NCBI RefSeq assembly: GCF_042242105.1
Contig: NC_092014.1
Location: forward strand, 7,041,874 to 7,105,873
Direction of reading: 5' to 3'
From: Pempheris klunzingeri
Taxonomy: Eukaryota; Chordata; Actinopteri; Acropomatiformes; Pempheridae
Length of the DNA: 64,000 nt
Both the position numbers and the translations under genes were made by a program. Position 1 is the first letter of the stretch. Every line of letters starts with the position of its first letter. Below the pieces are notes generated by a model. The model saw only the letters and a list, made by a program, of their open reading frames with translations. It searched no databases and was not told the DNA's origin. Shown in pieces: positions 24,568-46,350 of the stretch.

Positions 24568-27500
24568 AGGGAGCTCACCAAACCATTGAATCACACAGTG
24601 AAATATAAACAACTAGTGGTTCATTAGCTGATGATCTGGCCATGACACATCACTGGACCCCAGGCTTTCTGTTTTAGTTCACACTGACAGTGGATCTAAC
24701 TTTCTGATGCCTGATCTTATCGGCTCTGCAGGACGTGCTTTCTCTTGTGGAGAGGAGCCTTGAGGACAGATGTGTATTTTTGAGCAGAGATGAGAACAGC
24801 AGATACACACGCACATGGATGGATGATGATAAGCAAAACTGAAGATGTGTGCATAATCTTGAAATATCTACTTTATGCCTTTTATGGAAACAACATGTTA
24901 GTCAGTTACACCTTCATAGTTTGAATCTTTACAAGAAAGTTTGGGAGAGTGAGACACAGAGACGCACTGGGTGGATGTCTCCCTCTGCTGGTGATGCAAC
25001 ATTTTAATCCACTGCGGTGCTGCAGTTTCAGTACATTTAGATTCATCTCTAACCTTTAAAGAAATCTAAAGTAGTCTTTGACAGGCACATTTTAAAATTC
25101 TATACGCACTCTCACAGCCATTTCTAACTAATAAAATATCATGCTTCAAATTTACAGCTGTAAAGCCAAATAGAGAGGATGTTGGGATAAACTACAGATG
25201 AAAGCACAAAATATAAAGGAAATGAAAGAAAATAACCACTCTACCAAAGATTTCTGGTAAATAAAAAGTGATTTTTGCAGTTTTGCAGACTTCAAACACT
25301 GTCTTTTGTCTCCCAGGAGACAAAAATCTATTCCTTGACATGTTCTGTCAATGTACCCACGCAGATTGTACACGTCTGCCAGAGTTTGTGTGAGTCAGTC
25401 ACAAAGCACAGCTGCACTCACGTTTGACACATTTAAGCCTAAATTTAACATCACGTCTCCCTCAGTGAACACGTGACCTGTCATCATGAGTAAGTAAGCC
25501 TTTTATGATAAAACTTGTTGCTGATCCTGGTCTTTAGGTCACTATTGCTCAACACAAAATAGTGGATTTTGATTGAATGCATAGATAATACCTGCTGTTA
25601 GAGCCTTTGCCATCTGGCTAATTGTTCGTACATTTCCAGACAATTCCGTCAGAAGGGAAAGTACACGTCAGGAAAAGTTCAGCAGTTTGTCTATTTTTCT
25701 ACAAAACCTCTTAAACCTGTGTTTTAAAGTTCTTCTTTTATTGTGTGGAGAGAAAAAAAAAGATCAGCTTTCAACTGTCAGATCTCACATGGAGTAATTA
25801 ATGTCTCAGAGTACATCATTACTAATGCATCATTTACTCTTTAAATTACATGCACACCATTGTTATTCATTCAGCAGTCTATCAACGCTGGCAGCATGAT
25901 GTTTTCCTCTCCGCTTGCTCCAAGAATGAAAATAACAAGCTGCAATTACTCTCACTGCTTGGGGAGGTGGGACGATGACGGCACATATCTCTACAATCAA
26001 GACCTGTACTTTTTATTTATCTCAGTGATATCAGGTGAAGCAAACCGGGGGGGGGCAAAAATGGTATCCTTCAACAAGGCGAACGGCCGTGTTAAAATTT
26101 AACCCTCAAGTCTTCTTGCTGTTGTTAAATGCATAAAAATATTAGATCTGTTGATGTCACTGAGGCTATGAATGGTCTGATGGTGTTAATAAAATTGAAT
26201 AATTTAATGAATGGATCCAGGTGGACACGGGCTTTACACTGACATTCAAAGTAACACCTTTCCTGTTGGTGGTGGGGGCTTGTGGGAGAAGAGAAAGTGG
26301 AGACTTTATTTCTGTTATAGACAATAGAACAGTATTTGTCTAACATACAGTTATATCATTACTCAACAAACTCTCCAGAGTTTAAACGTTTTGTAGGATA
26401 CCAGGATACCTTTTATGGTAAATTTGTGATATCTCTTTAATGTAATGTTGCAGATGTTCAAAATATCCAATTTTTATATATATATTTTTGGGATGCCGTC
26501 ATTCATCTACAATAGAGGTTTCCCTGAAAAGCAAATTTCATATTAAGTCTTTAAGCCTCTCTCTTTAATTTTTAATATTCATGAGTGAAGAAGCAGTAAT
26601 CAAAGTAAAAGCTTGGGAAACAGCATCATTACTTATTACTAATGTAACACTAAAGGGACTCTGCTAATATGCTTCATCAGGACTGTGATCAGATTTAAGT
26701 AACAGGGACATGGCAACCTAAGCAAACATCGTCAGATTTGATTCAAATTAAGCTAAATCCTGACTGATGCATGGAGGGAGGCAACAGTGTGTTTTTCCAC
26801 TTGAGCTCAGCCAACTTCTAACCAGTAAGAGGAGCTATTGTTCTTGTCTGAGGGAATTAAAACTGGTTGAAAATTGTGCGTTCATGTACTGTAGGACCTC
26901 CGTCACTCACAGGAAGAAGCTGATGGAGAAAATGTGCGTTCAGGCCTTTTGAGAAGGATATTTTATCAGTCATACAGTTAGGTTTTCTCTGTCTGTGTTT
27001 ACAAACTGGTGACAAGACTTGATTTACTTCATTCTTTGGCACACCCAAAGCATCAATTTAATTCACTCATTCAAAAAAAAAGTACAAAAGTTTGAATCTT
27101 CATCATTCATTCTACTGCAGACCTATGAACAAACCATCCAGTAGTCCCAGGGAGGGATTTCACATGGCTCTGAGAGCATTTAGTGGCATTTTTTGTCGCA
27201 GAGTGAGCTCAAACACCAAAGCCAACTATCAGGAGGGGTGAAATATACTGCATTCTGTTAAAAAATGTCTATGAATGGGCAATGTTGCTACTGTTGCCTT
27301 CATACACTGGTGATAAATCAGATTTTCACAGCATACGCACATTGCCAACATTTTAACAGTGCCAATGATAGAATGTACTGAACCTTTAGTAGGCAGTACA
27401 TGGAGCATAATAGTCAGTCAGTATAACACACACACACATCAAATACATAAAAACAAACAGCAAAGTAAATATTGTGGAGTCTTTGGCACTTTCTACAGAG

Positions 27501-28620
27501 GAGCTGAGGGAAGCACAGCAGCAACAGGGACGGGAAGGGAAGTAAACTGTTTAACCAGCTGGTTAAATGGAGATCTCTGCTAAGACGTTCAGCCTTGCAA
27601 CACTGTACTTTGTACAGTGCTGTGACAAAGTTTGAGCACCTCACATAGTGTTTCTAGCTGTTACTACGTTCACATCACCTTCCACAACATGCTCATATTA
27701 ACCAAATCAGTATTTATTTGGCACCGTAAAATCCAACATGGCTCCATTTGGATGTGCTATAAGGTTCTACTGGCTAAAAATCTGAACGACTATTTCAACA
27801 GTGATTTTGTGAAGTTTAAAACCTGCAGCTAAAACTGGAGTGTGAGACCTTTTTGATTTATTTCAAATGTATTTCATCATGAAACAAGCAACATTTTCCA
27901 GTTATAATGAGGTAATATTAGATTAACCTTATATAGGCTTCAAACAAACTAAAAACGATAAAAGTAGAAACCTTTAAAATAATCCCCTTCTGCCAGAGAG
28001 ATCAGATTTTTGGTTGTGTTTGTTTCTCTGTCTGTTAGCAGGACATCTCAAAATTGTAAACATATCTCCATGAAATCTGTTGGAATGGGCTGATGAACAA
28101 GTGATTTGTTTCAGGGCGTTTTTTGACCATCACCGCCAGCGTTTTCTTGGACCTGGAATCAGGAGATCTGGAGCACACACTGTTGTAGCGTATTAAATAG
28201 GTCTTCCTATAGCTGTGTTCTCCACATCTCCTCATACTAGAATTAAAATGTGTTTGTTTCCCCAAAAACAAAATCAGGCAACACTCCGAAGGGCTGTGCT
28301 ACGAATGAAGTTCAACGTAGCAAGGCTTTCTTTGCGTGGGCTGTCTCAGCAAGCCTTAAACTTGCAGTCAGTCAGAGATAACGGGTATCACGATGGTGGT
28401 TATCAACTGTCTTTGTTAACTCAGTCTTTCTGCTTCAGGCTCTGTGCACGCTCTCATAAAAAAGGGCATTTGATGTGTCATCTGACTGTTCTACACAAAA
28501 TCGCTGAATTTTCCTTCAAAAACTGACTGAAAATAAACGATCATGTGCCACCCCCTTCAGTCAAGAGGAAATACAGGATAAGTGAATACATTTGTTTTTA
28601 GTGACTCTCAGTGCCTCCTG

Positions 28621-28626
28621 TTTATT
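28621..28626 (-). terminator. Candidate poly(A) signal of ern2
   Basis: The first minus-strand AATAAA I found past the ern2 stop, about 600 nt away. Confidence 0.3.
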
Positions 28627-29227
28627 TCTAAGGTACCAACTGCACACTGTAGAGCTCTTTATGACCTGGTCCGGACCAGGTTAAGTTTGCAGCCTCGGTA
28701 TCTCGGTGATCTAGCCAGTTTAAAAGACAACGACCTTTATGACACTGAAAACTCTGGGCTCAACATACCTCACTAACTAGCTAATGTTGCTTCATCGTAC
28801 ACCCTTCAGTAAAAGAACAATCACCTACTGAACTTTTTGGTGCCTTTTACCTGAGCTTCTCTCCAGGAAACACATTGTGGGACTATTGAACGTGTCATTA
28901 TGTGTATTCTGATGGTGTTATACATTAAGATATAGATTAATATAACAATTGTATGCAGCCTTTCTGAAGAAATGGACTCTGAGTGCTTTCTAATTAAATT
29001 TTTAAATAAGTTCTTGGTCAATAGCTGCAGAAAAATAAAATAAATCTATAAAACGACTCAAGGCATATAAAAACTTTTTCACAGCACTGTATCTTCCCCC
29101 GAAAAACAGTATGGGCTTTACAAAAGCAATAATGGGGCACAGTCAGGAATTTCTTTAGCTCACAAAAAAGTACACTAATGTACATTATGTGCATGTATGT
29201 GTACGGAGTATAGAGTGCATGTAATTG

Positions 29228-39208
<9,981 letters not shown>

Positions 39209-39600
39209 GTCTCTGAACAAACGGAGGACTGAAGCTATTGAACTAACAACAGAGGTCGAACTCTCTCTCCATTTCCAGCACGAGCGTCCATCCGTCAGAA
39301 AGTTAGCACCGGCCGTTAAACATGGCTAAAGCCGCACCGATAGCTGACAAACACAGTGAAATGTGAGCTAGAAGTACCGATTTGAATCCATAATAACAGC
39401 AACGCCACCGTTCAGGTCTCTGCTCCACATTTCCGTGTTGGGACGGAACCGGTGACGTCAGAAACGAACTGTCAAGCAGCGGGGTGGGCGGGGTCCCTCC
39501 GCTCCCCGCGCTGACTGACAGGAGGCTCAGCCAATGGGCGGTGGGATTTGGAGCAGAAGGGGCGGGGCCGTGGAAGCGGCTGGAACACGTGGAACCTGAC
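39209..39600 (-). promoter_or_regulatory. ern2: ern2 promoter and 5' leader
   Basis: GC-rich block just upstream of the ern2 start. Seen: a perfect CRE, TGACGTCA, at 39453-39460; a CCAAT box at 39531-39535; GC boxes near 39482-39491 and 39559-39569. CRE-type sites are bound by ATF/CREB factors, including stress ones, but binding here is inference. No exact ERSE (CCAAT-N9-CCACG) was found. Confidence 0.6.
39303..39323 (-). other. Upstream ORF in the ern2 leader
   Basis: ATG followed by five codons and TAA (MFNGRC), ending 94 nt before the ern2 start. It matters only if transcription starts upstream of it, which is likely given the promoter motifs further out. Confidence 0.4.
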
Positions 39601-39740
39601 AGCAGGACGGTGATGAACACAACAAGAGCAGCTTTTTGTGCAATAGAAAGTAGTGGAGGGCGTCATTGTTTGTTGTACGCTATCTCTCTGTCTCACTCTC
39701 TCTCTCTCTCTGTCTCACTCTCCAAATGCCCATACACATC

Positions 39741-40452
39741 CACGTCAGTGGTGGAGAGTACTTTTACATTAAGACACTTTTACATCAAGGTACTTTTACA
39801 TCAAGGTACAGTTATTACACTTAAATTACTATTCTATTTCAGTTCCACTTTACTACATTTCAGATGGAAATATTGTACTATTATTAATTTATTTATTATT
39901 CTGTCACTTGTTATGTGGCAGGTAATGTTTCTAATAAAATACAATACAATGAATTTCTATTTATCTACTATATTAAGTTTATATCTAGTACACTATGGTT
40001 TGACACACGTATTCTTCCCTTCTGATTTCCTTTGTCTCTTTATATAATAGGCCTAAGTGCTGTCTTAAATAATAATAATTTTACACTCTATGATTCTGCA
40101 TCTCAGTTGCTTTTGCTTTTGATGCTTAAGTACATTTTGGTGATAATGTTGTCTGTACTTTTACTTAAAGGGATACTTTAATAATTTAGAATTGCACATG
40201 GATGAAGTTGGTCAAGTCACAAGAGAGAGATTAGAGATAAAATGATAAAAGTCAAGGCAGTAGAGGCCAAGGAATCCTAATAACTTGACCCCTAATGTAG
40301 GTCAAATTGTAAATAACTGGCCTTATTGTGTAAACAAATACTGGAGAACTTGTAAATAAACAATGGAGAACATTTATCTGCAGTAGACATCTTTTATATT
40401 GTGTAGATGCTACTTTTACTTAAGTAAGGGATCTGATTACTTCTTCCACGTA
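39741..40452. repeat. Dispersed fish repeat with gtacttttactt motifs
   Basis: Begins cagtggtggagagtactttt and ends ggatctgattacttcttccac. In between: ctactacatttcag type stretches, gaaatattgtacta, and tttgatgcttaagtacattt. Known teleost family with inverted ends; no coding capacity. It fills the space between the chst12 poly(A) signal and the ern2 promoter. A fragment recurs at about 48350-48440. Confidence 0.65.
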
Positions 40453-40498
40453 AACATGAAAATTAGACAAAGCAAGTCAAACATTTACAAAACAAACT

Positions 40499-40504
40499 TT
40501 ATTT
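40499..40504 (-). terminator. Poly(A) signal of chst12
   Basis: AATAAA on the minus strand about 335 nt past the chst12 stop. It sits just before a dispersed repeat, so the transcript probably ends near 40480. Confidence 0.6.
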
Positions 40505-40839
40505 CTCTGCAACATATTTCCCTTCAGAAATGTCAGCCAACAGTTAGCCCCAGTCCTTCCCCTATGACTTACTAAAATACTATTCACAAAGTATTATTCA
40601 AAGTGCCTTTACATGGGGAAAACAGACTGGGATAATGTTGCTAGTAAGCAAGTGTGCTTCAGATATGAAGTGATAACAATGAAATAATAATAGCAGGCAC
40701 TTCTGTCGTTCGAGGTATGCACAAATGAGACAAACAGCATCATAGATTGGTGTTTAAAGGCATATGCTGGCTGTGTGCAGGTAGGTGAGGTGTGGGCTCT
40801 ACACACAGTGCAGTGCCCGGGCCTTTGGCTCGGTGTGGT

Positions 40840-43029
40840 CTACTGGTGGAGCACGCTGTCAGGTTTGGGATAGCCAAACAGCTCAAAGTCTGGTTCATAC
40901 AGCTTGTACAGTTCTCTCCTCATTGACATGGGAATCTGTTTAAACCAGTCTCTTTCCCAGCTGGCTGCAGTGCGGTTTCGGGCCCCTGAAGGGAAGCGCA
41001 GCAAATTATCCACACGCAGAAGCTTCAGCAGGTGCTCCGCGTCTGTTTCCAGGGTTTCTAGTCGTCCAATAAAGTCATATTTCACCTGGCATGGATGGCA
41101 CAGACGGTACACCTGCAACAATTTTAAAGCTGCATTAGTTGAGCATACATTTGTGACTTTGTACAGGTGTGTATCATCTGTCTCTGTCGTCTGCTCTGCT
41201 TCTACTGTGTGTGTGCATTAATTGTCATACTTGAAAAACAGGTCCCACAACTCTTCACCTGTTTATTAACCCAAATATTGTTGATCACCTTCATTCCTAA
41301 ATAGTAATGTAAATAGCAGAGGTGGAAAGTAAAGAACAAAAGTCAAAATAAAAATACAAGATGATTACATTATATGTCTGACATTCAAGTGGTCCAAAGG
41401 ATAAAATGTATATACTGAAAAATCGAGGCAAGCAGATGCAAAGGGTTTGATCTTTTGTCTGTGGAACTGACGGATGCAGCTGCCGCACAAATACAACACT
41501 GGAAAAAAATGAAAGGTTGTTCTGATGCCTCTAACAACAGCTGGCAAAACAAATTAAGGAACGGATCAGCATAGAAGCACCAATGTACCCACAACATATC
41601 TCCTGTGTGCACTAAATGTAAGGAGGAGGCAGGGAACATATTTTCACTTAATATGTCAATGCCCTGTGATTGTGAGTTCCTGGAAAAAAATATTTAAAAA
41701 GAGCTTTGCACAATCTTGTACATGGAAATTAAATTGGAAGCAACATTTTGCTGGGATTATGGCCAGAAGGTTTTAATCTTAACCCCTCACAGTGTACTCC
41801 TGTAATGAAGCTGTTAGCTACAGTGTATATTTTTCCAGTTGACTAAGACAAACCTTCAATAGTAACACAGTGGTACAGATAATTATACAAGGTTTTGTCC
41901 ATGGAAAGCCTCTCTCCTAGTAACCAGTAATCTATTTTAGTTTATTTACCACATGAAATTTCAGATTTAGTACACAGGGGGTGGGGTCACTTTCAGAGTA
42001 AATCCCATTTTATAAAACTTTTTATGAATGTATCCTCTTTCCTATCTACTGTCTCCGTAAACTAGTGGCCCAATACCATCTCTAATGTCTACAGTTTTGT
42101 AATGTATGTTGTTATTATTATTACATAGCTGTGATTCTAGATGTAGGTGCTGTCATGATTTTTCTTTTTCCTTCTGTTTGTTTTTTTTCTTTGTTTTTCT
42201 TAAGATTACATGCGTATGCGTTTCAATTACATGTGATTAAAAAAATAATAATAATAATAATAAATAAACAATTTTATTGTGTTTTAGTAGGGGTGGGCGA
42301 TACGGCCAAAATCCTCTATCACCATCAATGTAATTTTATATCACGGTAGTGGGAGATATCACGATACAGTAATTGCAAATTCAATTAAGAACAGTTCCAT
42401 CACAGAACCCAGCGTATCTGTGAAACACTCAAATTGTAATTGGTAGTCTTGTTCCAAAGATGCAGTTGTCTGTATCTTTTTCATTAGTACAGAATGATCC
42501 ATTCATTTCTCGTGCAAAGCGCAAATGACAGGAACAATCTTAGATATTGGAAATGAATTCACATTCTACTGCTATGGTCTTTTAAAACAGATGGAAGTGG
42601 CATATGCTCAGCAGAAGGGGCAAATATTCATAGAGTGATCTCACAAAATCAAGCCGTCTGAAAGAGCAACAGCAAACTACATCGACGCACTACACTGTGC
42701 ATCTAGCTGTGTGAGACAAATACCTGCCGCCAGTGTTCATTGAAGACACTCTCCCTCTCTGTCTCCGGATCCAGCAGGTAGGTGATAAACTGCTGAAATG
42801 TCGGTTTGACTCCTGCTGCAAAAGCCTCAGCCGCTGTCTCTGGCAACCCGCCAGACACATTACTGTAACGACGCAGCATTACCGAACCAAACTGCCTGTA
42901 GAAGTCCTCGTTGGGTCTAGAAACACGCACAAATGCACATACTTTAATTCAAGGATGATAAGACTGCTGTTTAATTTAATCCAAAGTAAAACACCTCTCT
43001 CAGCCTTGCCCTTTGGTTCAGGGAACATG

Positions 43030-43063
<34 letters not shown>

Positions 43064-45623
43064 CTACACACACCTTCCAAACTTGTTCCTGAACGCCGAG
43101 ATGAGACGAACAAAAGGGTCTCGCACAAACAGAAACTTGGTGTAGTGCTGGAGCTTGAGTGCCATCAGGTGGCGGGACAGAGAACCATAATGGCGCCAAA
43201 ACCTGGTAAAAGAGACATGAACACACAAACGGCACACAACACCGTGAAAGGAGATCTTTAGCCTCCTCCCTGCTTAAGTCATTGGTCTTACATCTGTTTG
43301 GTCTCATGTAATACTGAAAACATTTGGTGATGTCACTAAATGCCCATAAAATAGGGCCAGGTCAGTCCTTACAAGGAAAAAAGATGTGTTTTGTAAAGCG
43401 ATGCAGACAGAAAAACATATTCAGATACTAATGTCCAAAAACAGACAGCTCCCCAGGGGTAGAGAAAGGTCTGTCTGTGCTGCAGCACCAAGCTCCGCCT
43501 GTCGTTTCCACTTTCCTCTTCCAAGTGTCAACTCAGTAAATAAGCCTTTTAGCTCACGGATAGTTTGTCAAACACAGTTCCAGTTTAACTGAATATCTGA
43601 GGGAAAAAGGAATACAGAGTCACCTTTTCACTTATTAATGCCCCTTTGAAAAGGAGAGGAGACAGAAAAAAGACATTGCAACGGAGAGAAATCATACAGT
43701 AATTTACTAAATGAGTTTCCTAAAGTTTTAAAAGAAGAAATAACTAGAAAAGTGCAGTAGAGTGCAGATCTCGACTTGGTGGTCTCTGCTATGCCAAGGG
43801 CTCTGCCACGGGAAACACTATTTAGTGTGGAAACAGACTTCGATACAACAGCTGTACACAACGGCTCACTTACAGTGAAGATGTCAGTGAACATAGCAGA
43901 AACAGGTCTTTTTCGTGTTATATTGCCATTAACTTTGGTGGATCATAACATATCAGGTATGGAACTGATCTGCAGATGCTCTGGTTTAAAACGACACCAA
44001 GCTTTTCTATAGATGCCAGTTTTTCAGATAAAGATGAAAATGTGGCCTGCAACAGACTAACATTGAATCAGTCAATGACAGTATGATAATATTAATACAG
44101 GTTTTTCAAAGGTTGTGAATCACCACATCCACAAGAGGTCGTTCAGCACACAGGCATAAATGTGCACAAAACATTAGGCTGATTGGTGTTATGCCAGATT
44201 AGACGCAGACAGGCAGACACACACACACACACACGACGATCCCCTCCAGGTTTACGCCTGGCAGAGATAATTACTGTGACTTCAATTCTTACACCACAGT
44301 TCTTAGAAATAGATTTTGTAGGATCTTTGGGGGGAAAAGCCGCCACTTTACATGGTCAGACTGACTAACCTTCATTTCAGCATTGCAAAGCTGTCTTGTC
44401 TGCCTTGACATTTCGATTTAATGGTTGATTTTCCTTTGTTATCATTTGGGGATTGAAGGATGTGGCTTGTTTGGCTGTCCAGTCTTTCTTGTTTAGACAC
44501 ATTTTCAGTCACTCTGTTTTTCATGCTGACTTGTTGGAGAGATTTTTTATTGAGCTGTTTATAGTGGGGGCTTGGTTTGTCTGTGTAGGAATTAAATTGT
44601 TTTGTTCTGCAATTCTATTCAATATGTTGATGTGGAGATGTATGACTTGTGTGGTTTAGCCATAGCTTTGCCTAAATGTAGTATATACAACAAAAAGTTA
44701 TCATATCAGTTAGAAAGTAGGGAATTTATGGTACACAGAATATTGACTGTACTTTGAGATTTGTCACTTGTCACTACTTGTCACCTGCGTAATTAAGCAG
44801 CTTTACTCATTTTTTGCTCAAATGCAGATGAAGGCTGAGAGATTTAACACACCTGTTTTACTCTTTCTGCTGCCTAGGAATCAAAAAAGGTATATCTATT
44901 TGTGTCTTTCTTAATTTTTCTTCATTAATTGCTGCTTGCGTGGAGGGCATGTTATAATAAGACCACTATAGTGGAAAGATGTTTGGAAGTGCAACTGATG
45001 GGGCACCTTGGTTGCCAAGTGGTTACAGCGCATGCCACAAGACTGCATGGTCTCAACCAACCAGTTCAAGTCCAAATGATGACCTTAGTTGCATGTCATA
45101 CTCCCCCGCCCCTCTCTCCCCTGTTTCCTGTACTTCACTGTCTGTGTCCAATAAAGGCAAAAAAAAAAAGAAGTGCAACTGTTGCAAGTAAGAACTCGGC
45201 AAAATCTGTACCATTGGTGTGATCACGGTTCTGCAATCAAATCAGGCAGGTTTTGAGGCTTCATTAAACTCCATAACTTCTGATGTGAACGTTTTTTTTA
45301 GTATTCAACAAAAGAGAGTAAATCACAAAGAGAATTAGTAATTCTCCACCAAGAATTCTATCTGTGCAGTGTGGAGAATTGAATGGACAACATAAAGCAA
45401 AACTTCAGTTTGTGTGAGTCATACTTGGCGAAGGTGAGGTGGAGAGAGGAGTTGTGTACGACGTCAGACGGTACAGCCTCCGGGTCAGTGTAAGGTTTTC
45501 CTGAGGAGGGTGAGATCAGAGACTGAGACAGTACCACCATCACTCTCTTCCAGTTGGTGCACGCTACCTGAACAGAGAAACAACGATGGAAGGAAAGAAA
45601 AGGGAAAGACAAGAGGGACTGTG

Positions 45624-45660
<37 letters not shown>

Positions 45661-46350
45661 GTGAGAATATGAGTTCTGACCAGCTGCAAAAGATTGGAAG
45701 AAAACTGACTTACTCTTACTCTCTTTGTAGTCTTCTTTTAACACCCACACACAATGAACTAACTCACCACCCACATGCATGCAACCACCCACATGTTCAC
45801 ACAAATACAGACACACACACAGAATCTGCAGCTGTACCTTGGGAACGTAGCAGTAGATAATCTGGTGTGTGTCATCCACTATCAGGTGATCCAGCTCCCT
45901 GTTGGGAATCTGCTCAAATGCCCGAGTCCTTCCGGGGAATTCCACAGCATCCATTCCTGAACACATATCCATGATCCTCTGTTTCCTCTCTTGCTGTTCC
46001 TTATCTTCCTCAGCAGCAGTTTCCTCCCTCGTCTGTTCTTGCTTTTTATTGTCCTCCTCCTCTGTATGTTCCTCAGCTGCTCCTCCTGTCTTCTCAGGCA
46101 CCAGCGGTGTGCTGGGAACAGTAGCAGGGACAGTGGAGGAAGAAGTGGTCCGGGTTCTGATGGAGGGAGTAGAGCGTGCAGGACCTGTAGTCGCATGACA
46201 GGAAGAATCAGCGTGAGGGGACTCGTGTTTGGGGTCCTGCAGTGGGTAGAGGTTGAAGCCCCCAACGTCGTCCCAGTAGACAATGATCAGCAGGATCATA
46301 AACAAAGACCCCAGGATGAACGCCACTCGTAGGCCGCGCCATGTTCCCAT
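40840..46350 (-). CDS. chst12: Carbohydrate (chondroitin 4) sulfotransferase 12, complete, five coding exons
   Basis: Golgi type II membrane enzyme that moves sulfate from PAPS to C4 of GalNAc in chondroitin/dermatan. 416 aa (human 414). Exons 5' to 3': 46350-45838, 45567-45425, 43202-43074, 42916-42724, 41112-40840. Seen: short cytosolic end, then a membrane anchor [16 protein letters not shown]; acidic Glu/Lys/Gln-rich stem; 5'-PAPS site [11 protein letters not shown] around 169-179, split by an intron after Lys171; 3'-phosphate site [12 protein letters not shown] at 246-257; [15 protein letters not shown]-terminal FGYPKP. The anchor sequence and length fit CHST12 over CHST11/13. The frame is open upstream of this ATG, but a splice acceptor lies there (about 46465), and the start matches the family. 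The human coding region is, to my knowledge, in one exon; here it has four introns. Confidence 0.95.
41113..42723 (-). other. chst12 intron 4
   Basis: 1.6 kb. Holds a decayed LINE 3' end (about 41500-42268) and a 'gggtgggcgatacggccaaaa' dispersed repeat fragment (about 42285-42400). Confidence 0.6.
41500..42268 (+). mobile_element. Decayed LINE (L1-like) 3' end
   Basis: In plus-strand frames with one frameshift, a cysteine-rich motif CTKCKEEAG ... [16 protein letters not shown] can be read (about 41608-41700). This is the C-terminal zinc-knuckle-like end of L1-type reverse transcriptase proteins. It is followed by a short frame, stops, and an AAT-rich tail (42238-42267). Not functional. Confidence 0.55.
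43028..43059 (+). repeat. (CA)n microsatellite in chst12 intron 3
   Basis: About 30 bp of CA, close to the exon 3 donor, in a 157-bp intron. Confidence 0.9.
43203..45424 (-). other. chst12 intron 2
   Basis: 2.2 kb; includes the SINE at 44998-45169. No other identified feature. Confidence 0.6.
44986..45181 (+). mobile_element. tRNA-derived SINE with a perfect 12-bp target-site duplication
   Basis: GAAGTGCAACTG flanks the element on both sides (44986-44997 and 45170-45181). The element (44998-45169) has an A-box-like TTGCCAAGTGG, a B-box-like GTTCAAGTCC (45064-45073), then catgtcatactcccccgccc, ctgtttcctg and caataaaggc followed by an A run. Confidence 0.9.

Larger units (their letters stand above)
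18798..29227. other. Gene-free interval between the converging ends of gna12 and ern2
   Basis: Holds both 3' UTRs and repeats: a fish repeat copy (about 20440-20760), a Tc1 remnant (20824-21077), purine and pyrimidine tracts (22721-22952), a minisatellite (23790-24150), and CA/TG arrays at 22953, 23175, 24341 and 24533. The open frames here show no family resemblance or splice-linked partners. Confidence 0.65.
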
